A DNA stretch of 51,269 nucleotides, taken from the NCBI GenBank assembly GCA_022340885.1, contig JAJDND010000169.1, forward strand, positions 1 through 51,269, read 5' to 3'. A program made the translations under genes and the position numbers. A model generated the notes under the pieces. The model worked only from the letters and a program-made list of their open reading frames with translations, searched no databases and was not told where the DNA came from. Positions 9,281 through 17,445 of the stretch are shown here, in pieces. Each line of letters opens with the position of its first letter. The stretch's first letter is position 1. This DNA comes from Desulfobacterales bacterium (GTDB lineage: Bacteria; Desulfobacterota; Desulfobacteria; Desulfobacterales; UBA11574).

Positions 9281-9422
9281 GAGACCTTTGCAAAACGCCC
9301 CTTTTTGCCCGATTTCTGCGTCACACTCAAATTGTAATCCTCAAAATACTCAATGTATTCATGCGGTTAAAATTTTCGCGTTCCTTGAACTCGGACAAAA
9401 ATGAGCATTTTTCAAAGGTCTC
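9281..9422. repeat. palindrome-ended element B, copy 1 (142 bp)
   Basis: The ends are GAGACCTTTG and CAAAGGTCTC, a perfect 10-bp terminal inverted repeat. The element is bounded on both sides by GCTAT, which looks like a 5-bp target duplication. A second copy of identical length lies at 23253-23394 with about 13 differences by eye. It has no coding capacity, so it is consistent with a MITE-like or REP-like non-autonomous element. Confidence 0.85.
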
Positions 9423-9438
9423 GCTATAGACGTGATGT

Positions 9439-10014
9439 TCAGCGGTTTTTTTGTTTTTTAACCTGCAAAATTAAATGCAGTATCCCCATTGCGCCATGAC
9501 CGATAACATACGCTTCAATCAGACCGGTCAATTTTATATGAATCGCTATTACGCTGTTTGCCCATGATGCCCCATAAATCCAGGAAAGAAACCAGCTGGA
9601 TCCCGACAGAACAACCGACGCCAAAGCGCCAAAACCCAGGCCTTGCACAATTGCCGCGATGCCATAGGGATTTTCCTCCGGCAGTTCGAATCGTTTTAAC
9701 TGTTGAAGATCTTTTTTGACTTGGGACAAATCACCGTAAAGGTAAGGGAAGAAATACTTCATGCCATGACGTTTTAATTCAATAAAAATAAATACCAAAG
9801 TGATGGGCAATAAAGATAATCCGGTGCATATATGGATCCATGTTGCATAATGTTCGAGGGGTTTTGTGCTGATGCCACCATTGGCGGAAAATCCCATAAA
9901 ATTACTGACGGTGATCTGGCTTAACACTAAACATAAAATGATAAAATGAAGAAACCGAACCGCCGGCGGTTGGCGCTCACGGAAGTATTCCAGCGTTATG
10001 CGTATGATGTTCAT
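9439..10014 (-). CDS. cytochrome b561/DUF4405-like membrane protein
   Basis: 191 residues with four predicted membrane helices: about 18-40, 57-80, 113-142 and 152-180. Histidines sit where di-heme b-type membrane cytochromes bind heme: the N-terminal RFLHF, the second-helix HYATWIHICTG, and the last-helix HIKLTG and HGAMGILH. Such proteins pass electrons between the quinone pool and periplasmic or dehydrogenase partners. No partner gene is adjacent, so the electron route is unknown. The start has a good ribosome binding site (CAGGAG). The stop lies 17 bases from repeat element B. Confidence 0.65.
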   Translation of the reverse strand: MNIIRITLEYFRERQPPAVRFLHFIILCLVLSQITVSNFMGFSANGGISTKPLEHYATWIHICTGLSLLPITLVFIFIELKRHGMKYFFPYLYGDLSQVKKDLQQLKRFELPEENPYGIAAIVQGLGFGALASVVLSGSSWFLSWIYGASWANSVIAIHIKLTGLIEAYVIGHGAMGILHLILQVKKQKNR

Positions 10015-10054
10015 TTACATCTCCTGTAGTTTAAACAACGATTTAGGGGAATGT

Positions 10055-10364
10055 TTAGTTTTGCTCCTGTTTTAGAATGTCGTTTATCAGCCCGGCTGCC
10101 TGGAGGGATCCATATTGATCATGCCGAGGAACTCGGGTAAGATTCAATAGCCGGGATATTTTCGGATTCCATTTACGGGTACTAAATTCCGTGCCATTGA
10201 TACGAACCCCTTCCCTCTCTTTTTCGATAAATGCAACCAATTTTTCATCAGATTAAACCATCCCCAGATCCAAACTTCAATCAATTTGATCCCTCGGGGA
10301 ATTTTTCTTCTAAATCCTTAAAAAGAGCGCCATGGGCACCTGTTCGGAAAAACACCCCGATCCC
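10055..10364 (-). pseudogene. decayed coding remnant with two frameshifts
   Basis: Three protein-like stretches follow one another in three different minus-strand frames. The first is GIGVFFRTGAHGALFKDLEE... (10364 to about 10276), the second is IKLIEVWIWGWF (about 10275-10240), and the third begins DEKLVAFIEKEREG and ends ...LQAAGLINDILKQEQN at the stop at 10055. Joining them needs one base restored at each junction. The longest piece has only a TTG start with no ribosome binding site. A stop codon precedes the first piece, so the N-terminus is missing or further decayed. No family was recognised. Confidence 0.5.
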
Positions 10365-10451
10365 TCAGTCAATTTAATATTTGAAGATTTCGGCCGCATG
10401 TGCTAACTGTTTGAAAGTGAAGAATATTACTTTCACATTGATTTTTTTGCT

Positions 10452-10600
10452 TAGAAGTGGTTTCTAAACCTTCAATCGGGCTTTAGGTCAAGACGGGCTG
10501 AAACGGCCAACCGCAGGAATATCGGGAATATTTCGAGGATTGGGCGTCTCAGCCCAACGCAGAGATTGAGCCCGAGAGGGGGGTTTTGAAACCACTTCTA
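10452..10600. repeat. palindromic element A, copy 1 (149 bp)
   Basis: The ends read TAGAAGTGGTTTCTAAACC and its near-perfect reverse complement (one mismatch in 19). Inner segments also pair: GGGCTGA with TCAGCCC and CGGGCT with AGCCCG, so the whole element can fold as a long interrupted hairpin. It ends 23 bases before the aroC start codon, inside the likely aroC leader. A homologous copy lies at 19919-20066. Confidence 0.85.
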
Positions 10601-10623
10601 CTAAAAATAAAAGGATCTTCATT

Positions 10624-11706
10624 ATGTCCAGTTCATTCGGAACGGTTTTAAAACTGACGACGTTTGGCGAATCCCACGGCAAAGGAGTGGGCTCGGTTCT
10701 TGACGGTTGTCCCGCAAAGATACCCCTTTCCGAAGAAGATATCCAAAAACAACTCGATCGCCGGCGTCCCGGTCAGAGCAAACTCACGACAAAGCGGGAA
10801 GAGACCGATCGCGTGACGATCCTGTCCGGTGTCGAAAACGGAAAAACGCTGGGGGTACCTGTTGCTCTTTTTGTCGCCAACAAGGATCAGCGGCCACACG
10901 ACTATAAGACCATGCGATCGATTCCGCGTCCGTCCCATGCAGATTATACCTATCAGGTAAAATACGGCATTCGATCGTCCAGCGGCGGCGGCAGATCCAG
11001 TGCCCGTGAGACCGTGGGCCGTGTAGCAGCGGGTGCCATCGCTGATAAATTTTTATATGAGACATTCGGGGTAGAAATCGTTGCATGGGTGCAATCGGTC
11101 GGAAATGTCGAAGCGCCCCTCATCGATTCCGATGTCATTTCAAGGGAAGACGTCGACCAAACCATGGTACGCTGTCCCGACAGACGCTCGGCGGATGAAA
11201 TGGTTCGGGTCATTGACGAGGTTCGGGAAAAAGACGATTCCATCGGCGGTGTCATTTCATGCGTATGCCGGAATGTGCCCGCGGGGTGGGGTGAGCCGGT
11301 GTTTGATAAAATGGAAGCCAAACTCGCCCAGGCCATGCTTTCCATCCCCTCGACCAAGGGGTTTGAAATCGGTTCGGGGTTTGCGGGTAGCCGCATGTTA
11401 GGATCACAGCACAATGACCCCTTTGTTTTAAAAGGAAAGCGGTTGGGAACCACGACAAATTTCAGCGGAGGCGTCCAGGGCGGCATTTCCAATGGTGAGC
11501 CCATTGTCTTTCGCATCGCGTTTAAACCGCCTTCCACAATCAGTTTGCCGCAAAAGACCGCGGATTTCCAAGGTAAGGAAACCGTGTTGGAGGCCAAAGG
11601 GCGTCACGACCCCTGCGTCGTACCCCGGGCGGTGCCCATCGTCGAATCGATGGCAGCTCTCGTTATCGGGGATCTTGCCCTCCGGCAGCAATACCGGCAA
11701 CGGTAA
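10624..11706 (+). CDS. aroC: chorismate synthase
   Basis: 360 residues, the usual length. It converts 5-enolpyruvylshikimate-3-phosphate to chorismate with reduced FMN as cofactor, the last step of the shikimate pathway. Family signatures are [20 protein letters not shown] near the N-terminus (residues 12-31), the [20 protein letters not shown] block around 119-138, and a C-terminal KGRHDPC motif. A ribosome binding site (AAAGGA) precedes the ATG. No other shikimate gene is adjacent, so it appears to be a single-gene unit flanked by palindromic repeats: element A in the leader, element C beginning two bases after the stop codon. Confidence 0.98.
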   Translation: MSSSFGTVLKLTTFGESHGKGVGSVLDGCPAKIPLSEEDIQKQLDRRRPGQSKLTTKREETDRVTILSGVENGKTLGVPVALFVANKDQRPHDYKTMRSIPRPSHADYTYQVKYGIRSSSGGGRSSARETVGRVAAGAIADKFLYETFGVEIVAWVQSVGNVEAPLIDSDVISREDVDQTMVRCPDRRSADEMVRVIDEVREKDDSIGGVISCVCRNVPAGWGEPVFDKMEAKLAQAMLSIPSTKGFEIGSGFAGSRMLGSQHNDPFVLKGKRLGTTTNFSGGVQGGISNGEPIVFRIAFKPPSTISLPQKTADFQGKETVLEAKGRHDPCVVPRAVPIVESMAALVIGDLALRQQYRQR

Positions 11707-11707
11707 T

Positions 11708-11878
11708 TAGAAGCCATCCCAAAAAAGTCATTTCTTTCGATATCTGCGTTGAGCCCTCGTTTCAAATCCTCGACATACTTGAGTATGCCTGCGGGTTGAT
11801 CCTTGGCCTCGCGTTCCTGTCCCGCCGCTCTTTGGCGGGAGATCTCAACCGAAAATCCTAATTTTGAGATAGCTTCTA
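11708..11878. repeat. palindromic element C (171 bp)
   Basis: The left end TAGAAGCCATCCCAAAA and the right end TTTTGAGATAGCTTCTA are imperfect inverted repeats (15 of 17 matching). An internal hairpin, CCCGCCGCTCTTTGGCGGGA, is also visible. It begins two bases after the aroC stop codon and may serve as its 3' structure. No second copy is in the window. Confidence 0.7.
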
Positions 11879-11959
11879 TTTTGCTCCTGTTACCATTCAA
11901 CCCGGCTGAAGACTTGATTTTTAACGAAACAATCTTATCATAGGTTTCGGATTCGTGAT

Positions 11960-12178
11960 AACGTACGTGTTCGCCGGGTACGCCCCCCGTTTTACTCCGC
12001 CATTTACTTGCTTGGTCATTTCAATGGCTTAGCAGCGGGGGTATTCCTGCCCCTTCGTGCTCTCCCGCAAAAGAACCTTCGGGGGACGCGGATTGCCCCA
12101 CTGCTAAGCCATTGAAATGATGAAGCTACTTCGCCAATATTCTTTCACGGGGAAACGCACCCCTTGAACACGTGCGTT
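11960..12178. repeat. large imperfect palindrome D upstream of the ferredoxin
   Basis: The outer arms AACGTACGTGTTC and GAACACGTGCGTT pair with one mismatch. The inner arms at 12016-12040 and 12096-12120 (TCATTTCAATGGCTTAGCAG on the left) are 25 bases with one mismatch. The material between outer and inner arms pairs partly. The total is about 219 bp with roughly 80-base arms, ending 43 bases before the ferredoxin ATG. It could be a mobile palindromic element or a structured leader. No coding capacity was seen. Confidence 0.7.
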
Positions 12179-12221
12179 AAAACGGCATCAACCGAGAGTA
12201 TATCATTAAGGAGTAATAAAA

Positions 12222-12419
12222 ATGGGCAAACGAGTTGTAATCGAAACCGAAGAATGTATGGGCTGTGAGTCCTGCGTGGAATTGTGTTCGGAAGTATTTG
12301 CATTCAATGAAGATGAAGAGAAAGCTGAAGTTATTCTTCCCGAAGGCGGGCCGGAGGATTGCATTGAAGAGGCCATGGAATCATGTCCGGTCGAATGTAT
12401 TAAATGGGAAGACGACTAG
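12222..12419 (+). CDS. 4Fe-4S ferredoxin (D. africanus FdI type)
   Basis: A 65-residue acidic electron carrier. Cys12, Cys15 and Cys18 (CMGCESC) plus Cys55 (SCPVEC) are the expected ligands of one [4Fe-4S] cluster. The layout and the C-terminal CPVECIKWEDD closely follow the single-cluster ferredoxins of Desulfovibrio. Cys22, Cys47 and Cys59 are additional. Related ferredoxins use such extra cysteines as a disulfide or as remnants of a second cluster. A strong ribosome binding site (AAGGAG) precedes the ATG. The redox partner cannot be told from context, since the neighbours are aroC and a Mth938-like gene. Confidence 0.95.
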   Translation: MGKRVVIETEECMGCESCVELCSEVFAFNEDEEKAEVILPEGGPEDCIEEAMESCPVECIKWEDD

Positions 12420-12504
12420 AACTTAAACTGAATGTTTCAAACATGAAAGCGATGATCACTCAGTACAAGTAAAGGACAGCCGGCGCTTCGATAAAATACG
12501 ACAA

Positions 12505-12526
12505 GAGGGCGGCAAACGCCGCCCTC
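12505..12526 (+). terminator. GC-rich hairpin after the ferredoxin gene
   Basis: A perfect 9-bp stem GAGGGCGGC/GCCGCCCTC encloses an AAAC loop. No U-tract follows, so it is not a canonical intrinsic terminator. It may pause polymerase or protect the ferredoxin mRNA end, and it sits 38 bases before the next gene. Confidence 0.45.
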
Positions 12527-12563
12527 TCCAGTCGTTTCACCGATATTACTATAGGGAATTATC

Positions 12564-12905
12564 ATGATCGAAAAATATTCAAGCGGCCGCATCATCGTAA
12601 ATGATATCACCTATCATCAGGATCTTAAGATCATTCAAGGGCAGGTCGCGGATAACTGGTGGCGCAAAACAGGCCACCGTGTGGATGTCGACGACATGAA
12701 AGATGTTCTTGATGCTTCACCGGACATCATCGTTATCGGCACGGGATACGCGGAGAATATGCGGTTATCTGAAGATTTGGTTTCCGAAATCCGCCAACGG
12801 GATATCGCGTTGATCGCTGAAAATACCGGCAAGGCGGTTCGAATCTTCAACGATCTTTTTTCCAAAGGGAAAAATGTTTCCGGAGCATTTCATTTGACCT
12901 GTTAA
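12564..12905 (+). CDS. Mth938-like domain protein (DUF498/NDUFAF3 family)
   Basis: A 113-residue single-domain protein. Family marks are the N-terminal Y-x-x-G-x-I-x-V, the WWRKTGH segment near residue 30-40, and the core PDIIVIGTGYAENMRLSE, a Rossmann-like strand and turn typical of Mth938/AAMDC proteins. The eukaryotic relative NDUFAF3 helps assemble respiratory complex I, but the bacterial role is not established. Its 3' end overlaps the convergent PAS gene by 4 bases. Confidence 0.85.
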   Translation: MIEKYSSGRIIVNDITYHQDLKIIQGQVADNWWRKTGHRVDVDDMKDVLDASPDIIVIGTGYAENMRLSEDLVSEIRQRDIALIAENTGKAVRIFNDLFSKGKNVSGAFHLTC

Positions 12906-13348
12906 TCGGGCGATTGTATCGCGGAGCTGCTTTCCAGCAGCTTTATTTTTTGTTTCATTTCCTTCTCCTGCATCCAGCGTTCCGTTACATCCCTTATAAT
13001 TGCGGCAACACCCATAATATCGTCGTTTACGTCTCGAACAAGTAGAATTGTAAACTCTACCGATATGCGCGTACCGCCTTTTCGAATCGCCGGAACCTTA
13101 AGAAGCTCCGTGCCATACCGGGTTTCGCCCGTTTTCATAGCCGCATGGAAACCTTCCCAATGCCGTTGACGCAATTTTTCCGGAATAATGATATCTAGAC
13201 TTTTCCCCAGGGCTTCCGCTTTGGTATAGCCGAAAGTCGCCTCGGCACCGGAATTCCATAACTCGATAATACCGTTCCGGTCGGCCATGAGTATGGCATC
13301 ATGAGAATGTTCTACTATCTGCCTGTAGATTGTTTCGGTTTCGGACAC
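12902..13348 (-). CDS. stand-alone PAS domain protein
   Basis: 148 residues holding one PAS domain with its C-terminal cap (HSHDAILMADRNGIIELWNS at about 14-33, IMGVAAIIRDVTER near 110-123) and a short coiled tail. No kinase, GGDEF or DNA-binding output domain is attached. It may be a sensor that works by protein contact, or a truncated sensor kinase. It stands at the 3' side of the two lipase-like genes on the same strand, 37 bases after the PLA2-like stop. Its ribosome binding site (AAGGAATTAAAG) is weak. Confidence 0.8.
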   Translation of the reverse strand: MSETETIYRQIVEHSHDAILMADRNGIIELWNSGAEATFGYTKAEALGKSLDIIIPEKLRQRHWEGFHAAMKTGETRYGTELLKVPAIRKGGTRISVEFTILLVRDVNDDIMGVAAIIRDVTERWMQEKEMKQKIKLLESSSAIQSPD

Positions 13349-13384
13349 TTTAATTCCTTCTCTTTTTAATTGTTAAAATGCCTT

Positions 13385-13813
13385 TTAAAATAATAAATCC
13401 TTTTGTTTATGAGCAAACCCCCATGAAAATGACAATCCGAATACTTCCGATCCGCCGATCCGGACCGCTTCAAGAAAAGCGGAAGCCGTCCATTCTCTCA
13501 TCTCCGCTTTGGTTATAAGATTGCTGTAGAATTTCATATCGACCCTTTTTCTCTCGATTTTATTTCCAAGCTCACCATACCCGTAGCAAAGATCATGGGG
13601 CAAACAGCATTTGTAGGTTATATCCTTCCAGTTGCAGCCGGTGAACAACCCCATCAACTCATCGGGCAGGCTTGAACATCCGTCGAACTTCCAATCCATA
13701 TATAGTTCCGGGTTGGACTCAATTCGTTCAACCAGATAATCCAGGCCGAAGTACCGGCATAATTCCAATGCCTGTCTTGTGGTCACTGTATCGTTAATCT
13801 TCGGCAAGTCCAC
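13385..13813 (-). CDS. phospholipase A2-like protein
   Basis: 142 residues. The key feature is C69-C70-L-P-H73-D74-L-C76, an exact CCxxHDxC motif, the His-Asp catalytic signature of secreted phospholipases A2. It is followed by YGYG. A second Cys pair (C46 in FDGCSSLP and C60) could give disulfides. The protein lacks a signal peptide. In PLA2 enzymes the His activates water to cut the sn-2 ester, and a Ca-binding Gly loop precedes the motif. That loop is not obvious here, although DGCSS could be its counterpart. It lies 27 bases downstream of a DUF6765 gene on the same strand and probably forms an operon with it. Confidence 0.6.
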   Translation of the reverse strand: MDLPKINDTVTTRQALELCRYFGLDYLVERIESNPELYMDWKFDGCSSLPDELMGLFTGCNWKDITYKCCLPHDLCYGYGELGNKIERKRVDMKFYSNLITKAEMREWTASAFLEAVRIGGSEVFGLSFSWGFAHKQKDLLF

Positions 13814-13840
13814 TTCTTCTCCTTTCTATTTATGGCCAGA

Positions 13841-14926
13841 CTATGTCACGACCAAACCTTTTGACGGCAGCAGAATTCGAAGAATATAGGTCCGGCACAC
13901 GGCGGCGGCCTGGTAAAATCGATACACCGATAGTCCGGTAGCGACTTGCGAATCCCTTTTTCTAAGCAGGTTTTCCCTCTCATTATGCCAGGAATTTTCA
14001 TTATACTTGGGAATGGTTTTCGGACCTGAAGAAAAAAGTTTTCCGCTTTTTGCCGCAGTCTGCCAGGCCTGAATTCGTTTTTCTTTCGGTGCCTGCAAGT
14101 TGAGAATATCTTCGACGTCATTTTTAATATCCGAAAATTTCGAAAAGCTATTTTCAGAACAGTCCGGTCTGGCTTCGGCAAATTTACGAAAGAATGTGTA
14201 CAGGGCTTCACAGCCTTCCATGAAAGTTGAAGGATTGTCTCTCGGCCCACTGAGCTTTTCCGGATCTTCGTATGTAAAGGACCACTTGAGATAAGGCCGG
14301 TCCGGAAAAGTCACGGCGGCCCCATGGCCGAGGGCTCCGGACAACGTTTCGGCGAACCAAGATTTGATGTTTGTTAAAAGGCCGTCTTCATTCGGGTAGT
14401 TTTCTCTGAATTTTTTCGCCTTGTCCAGAATATATGTTTCCATTTTCTTTTCTAAATCGAAAAATTTAATGCTGTCGTTAACGATTTTATTTTTGCGCGA
14501 ACTGATTCCAGAGAATCCGTAATGAGAAAAGGTATCGGCATAAATATGGGCCGTGATTCCCATAAGCGGCAATGCATAGGGTCGATCGGCCAAAGACAGG
14601 TTGTAGTTCGCCAACTCACGGACGGTTTCACTATCTTTGCCGCACATCATTCGCTCCGTATAGGTGTTGCCGTGGTTTCCCGGCAGAAAATGAAAGGGAA
14701 CCCATATTTTCCGCTGGTCCTCGAGATCGATGTTCTTTTGATCCAGGGTATGATGCGCCGTGGCTTCGGCATCCAAGCGCCCGCCATCTCGAAATACGAT
14801 GCTGTCTTTTTCGGCGTTGTCGTCCACGAATTGGGCGGCGGTCGCAATAATCTTCGCCGAATCTCGGGTAATTCCCGCTGCACGCGCCATGGCATAAGTG
14901 CCGTAATAGTGCAAATCTATCTGCAT
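13841..14926 (-). CDS. DUF6765 family protein, possible Zn-phospholipase fold
   Basis: 361 residues. The N-terminus DLHYYGTYAMARAAG is typical of DUF6765 proteins. Many His and Asp residues sit where zinc-dependent phospholipase C and S1/P1 nucleases bind metal: His6, the H58-H59 pair, His79, His85, and GITAHIYADTFSHYG with H127-x3-D131-x3-H135. The fold is inferred from these motifs and a biochemical activity is not established for the family. There is no signal peptide. It is followed after 27 bases by the PLA2-like gene, an unusual pairing. The C-terminal tail (LRILLPSKGLVVT) looks loosely conserved. The ribosome binding site is GGAGCGGAAG before the ATG. Confidence 0.65.
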   Translation of the reverse strand: MQIDLHYYGTYAMARAAGITRDSAKIIATAAQFVDDNAEKDSIVFRDGGRLDAEATAHHTLDQKNIDLEDQRKIWVPFHFLPGNHGNTYTERMMCGKDSETVRELANYNLSLADRPYALPLMGITAHIYADTFSHYGFSGISSRKNKIVNDSIKFFDLEKKMETYILDKAKKFRENYPNEDGLLTNIKSWFAETLSGALGHGAAVTFPDRPYLKWSFTYEDPEKLSGPRDNPSTFMEGCEALYTFFRKFAEARPDCSENSFSKFSDIKNDVEDILNLQAPKEKRIQAWQTAAKSGKLFSSGPKTIPKYNENSWHNERENLLRKRDSQVATGLSVYRFYQAAAVCRTYILRILLPSKGLVVT

Positions 14927-15107
14927 CTTCCGCTCCTTTTTTTGAGCTTAAATTTTGAGGGGACCGATAAAAATCAAATCTATAATTCCATATGATTTCA
15001 AGCAGTCGACAGCTTGAGTACGGGAGATACCGTAGAAGCCAACATCAGACTGAATGCGAAGCGGAGATTAAAGAGACACGGGAGAACTCCCCCCTGAACA
15101 CGCACTT

Positions 15108-15968
15108 CTATTTAGAGGGCGACGATGTAATTTCCAAACCCGATTTATCAAATATGGGACGTAAATATTCAAGACTTTCCCGGCCGGCCGATTCCGGTGC
15201 GTCCGCATAGGGATAGAGTTCCAGGCTGATGTCGCCCTGATATTGCAAATTGGCCATGGCCTTGAAAATGTCGAGAAACTGAATCACACCGTGTCCCGCA
15301 ATAAGATGATGGTGAACCCTGGTCGCGGCAATATCCTCCAAATGAACGTGACCGATGTACTCAAAAAGCATTTCAAATGCCGCTGCGGGATCCTCGCCGG
15401 CGCAGAAAAAATGGCCGATATCAAAATTCAGCCCCACCATTGGTGACCGGATATCCTTGATAAAGGACTTGAACTCCGGCGTGTTTTCCATCAGCAGATC
15501 CGGTTCGGGTTCCACCAGGATTTTTACGTTCAGTTCCTCGGCTTTCGGAATTACCTGTTCGAGGCCTTTGTGAAACAAGGCAATGGCCTCTTTTCTCGAC
15601 AGGTTGTTCAATGGCCCTCCTGGCGGAATGGAAATATTGCCGCATCCCAGATCCTTGGCGACCTTTATGCAGTCCAGGGTATGTCGAATACGGATATCCC
15701 GTCGCTCCTTTTCAGGTTCTATCCAGGATGGGAGATAGGTGTCGCCCACCGCAAAGAGGGTAAAGCTGTTCAAGTTGGTGACGCTCAGATCATGTTTCTT
15801 GAGATCATTTTTAATGCGGTTCAGATCCGTTGTTCCGAAGTCCGGTGGATAGAGATGGGGCCTGTCACCCATGACTTCAACCCCGCGAAAACCCAAAGCA
15901 GCGATTTTTTCCAAAGATTCAAAAAGAGAGAATTTAACAAAGGCATTGGTCGAGTAGCCGAATATCAT
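15108..15968 (-). CDS. sugar phosphate isomerase/epimerase (TIM barrel)
   Basis: 286 residues of the xylose-isomerase-like TIM-barrel superfamily. The metal ligands can be placed: the strand ending in the Glu of KILVEPEPD (about 150-158), LNFDIGHFFCAG with Asp and His (about 178-190), HVHLED (about 208-213) and the C-terminal SLELYPYAD Glu (about 250-258). Relatives include IolE, IolI and tagatose epimerases, and the substrate cannot be read from sequence. It starts 10 bases after the inositol-phosphate synthase stop. A role in inositol or inosose metabolism is therefore a reasonable guess. Confidence 0.85.
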   Translation of the reverse strand: MIFGYSTNAFVKFSLFESLEKIAALGFRGVEVMGDRPHLYPPDFGTTDLNRIKNDLKKHDLSVTNLNSFTLFAVGDTYLPSWIEPEKERRDIRIRHTLDCIKVAKDLGCGNISIPPGGPLNNLSRKEAIALFHKGLEQVIPKAEELNVKILVEPEPDLLMENTPEFKSFIKDIRSPMVGLNFDIGHFFCAGEDPAAAFEMLFEYIGHVHLEDIAATRVHHHLIAGHGVIQFLDIFKAMANLQYQGDISLELYPYADAPESAGRESLEYLRPIFDKSGLEITSSPSK

Positions 15969-15978
15969 GAGTGTTCCT

Positions 15979-17148
15979 TTATCGTTTCATACATTTTTCA
16001 TCACATTCTTTTTCAAGTCTCTGAAGTCGTTGAATCTGGTCTTGAAAACTCAGCGGCGGGTTTTCGCCGATGGGTTTTTTGAAATAAAATCCCAGGTCCG
16101 GAACGGATCCGGAACGTCCCGATAGCTTCAGAGCCGCCATCCAGCGGGCCAGATCCAGAACCATGGGTGCGGCCAATATGGAGTCCCGCCCCTGAATATT
16201 GAGTCGAAGGCTCATGGGGAGGCCGAACAGTCCCTGAAAATCGACCACGTCCCAGGCTTCCTTGGCGTCGCCCCGGGGCGGGTAGTAATCGATATGAACT
16301 TTATGGGTGGATTCCGCGTAATGCTCTCCCACGCGATATCCCAGAAGCTCATCCAACAATTGGGTTTTGTTGGCCACTTTCCCGGCGGCCCGGTCGGGGT
16401 CCATAAGATTTTTCCCGTCAGCATTTCCAAGAATATTGAGGCTGTACCATCCATCCACATATAGCCCACGGGCTTTCAACGCCGAAGCCAGCACCACCTT
16501 GAAATAGGTTTGCCCGGTCTTGCCGTCGCGCCCGGCTACCGGTACCCGGTTTTCAATGGCCTGTTGAAGAACCACCGGGAGCTCCAAGTGATTGGGTGAA
16601 AAATTCACCACCGGAATCTTTGAAAGAACAGCCGCCACGGCATATGCCAGATCCGGAAAATTCACCGGGTGCGCATCGGCATAGAGCCCGTCTATGTCCT
16701 TCACATTATCAAGACGGCAGCGTGTACAGGCCGGCAGCAGATTGACCAGAACCGGCAGCGCACGAGGATGCCGCTGTTTGAGTCCCAGCATGTCCTTCAT
16801 GAGATGCGCCACCTGATCTTTCACGTCCATATCTGCCGGCGGTGAGGGGAAAACAGGGGTTTCATCGAGATCTTTTTGAAGCGGTTTCCACAGATTGTCG
16901 GGCAGCACCCCGTGATGTTTGACGCAATCGATAAGTTTCGCGGGATTCGCATCCCAGCCTGTCGCATATATGTTTTCCGCCGGACCCAGATAGCCGAGAC
17001 TGTCTCGGGTAATCAGGCTGGGCAAAACAACTTCGGGATTCCTTCTTGCGGCGGCAACGGCGGCGGCAACGGTAGAGCCCACGGCGCCTTTGGCGCCTGC
17101 AATCATGACGAGCAAAGATCGAGATTCAATAGCGTCGGGATTTGTCAT
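15979..17148 (-). CDS. myo-inositol-1-phosphate synthase
   Basis: 389 residues. It converts glucose-6-phosphate to inositol-1-phosphate with NAD as recycled cofactor. Visible family features are the nucleotide-binding GAKGAVGSTVAAAV (about 18-31), the VNFSPNHLE segment (about 177-185), VAGRDGKTGQTYFKVVLA (about 199-216, with the catalytic Lys region) and SLNILGNADGKNL (about 235-247). The length fits prokaryotic MIPS enzymes. The product feeds inositol phospholipids or compatible solutes, but no phosphatidylinositol or di-inositol-phosphate synthase is in view. It heads a two-gene unit with the epimerase. The 297 bases upstream are non-coding. Confidence 0.93.
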   Translation of the reverse strand: MTNPDAIESRSLLVMIAGAKGAVGSTVAAAVAAARRNPEVVLPSLITRDSLGYLGPAENIYATGWDANPAKLIDCVKHHGVLPDNLWKPLQKDLDETPVFPSPPADMDVKDQVAHLMKDMLGLKQRHPRALPVLVNLLPACTRCRLDNVKDIDGLYADAHPVNFPDLAYAVAAVLSKIPVVNFSPNHLELPVVLQQAIENRVPVAGRDGKTGQTYFKVVLASALKARGLYVDGWYSLNILGNADGKNLMDPDRAAGKVANKTQLLDELLGYRVGEHYAESTHKVHIDYYPPRGDAKEAWDVVDFQGLFGLPMSLRLNIQGRDSILAAPMVLDLARWMAALKLSGRSGSVPDLGFYFKKPIGENPPLSFQDQIQRLQRLEKECDEKCMKR

Positions 17149-17445
17149 AAATATTGGCCTTAATGTTATCCTTATTCAGCAACAAATGCGAATTTCAATT
17201 TTTAATCGAGTTGAGTGTCAGATTCCCTGAGTCAAAAGCGCGTCAGTGCTTTCGACATTGAACTTTCATCCGGGTGCAAAGCTCCCGGTTTGTTTTGCAA
17301 GAATAAATATCCGAATTTTTTGTCTTCGGTTGTTTTCATACAAAAAAACAACCGCAATGGCAAACTAAATCCTCGAAAAGTTTCGTGAAACGAAGGGATA
17401 CTTTCGTTTCAACAACGACGCGTTTTCGGCAACGCTCAAACTCCT

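Noticed and set aside
11604-11900. 98-codon minus-strand frame at the end of aroC
   Set aside because: It is antisense to aroC and runs through palindromic element C, so it is better explained as a shadow.
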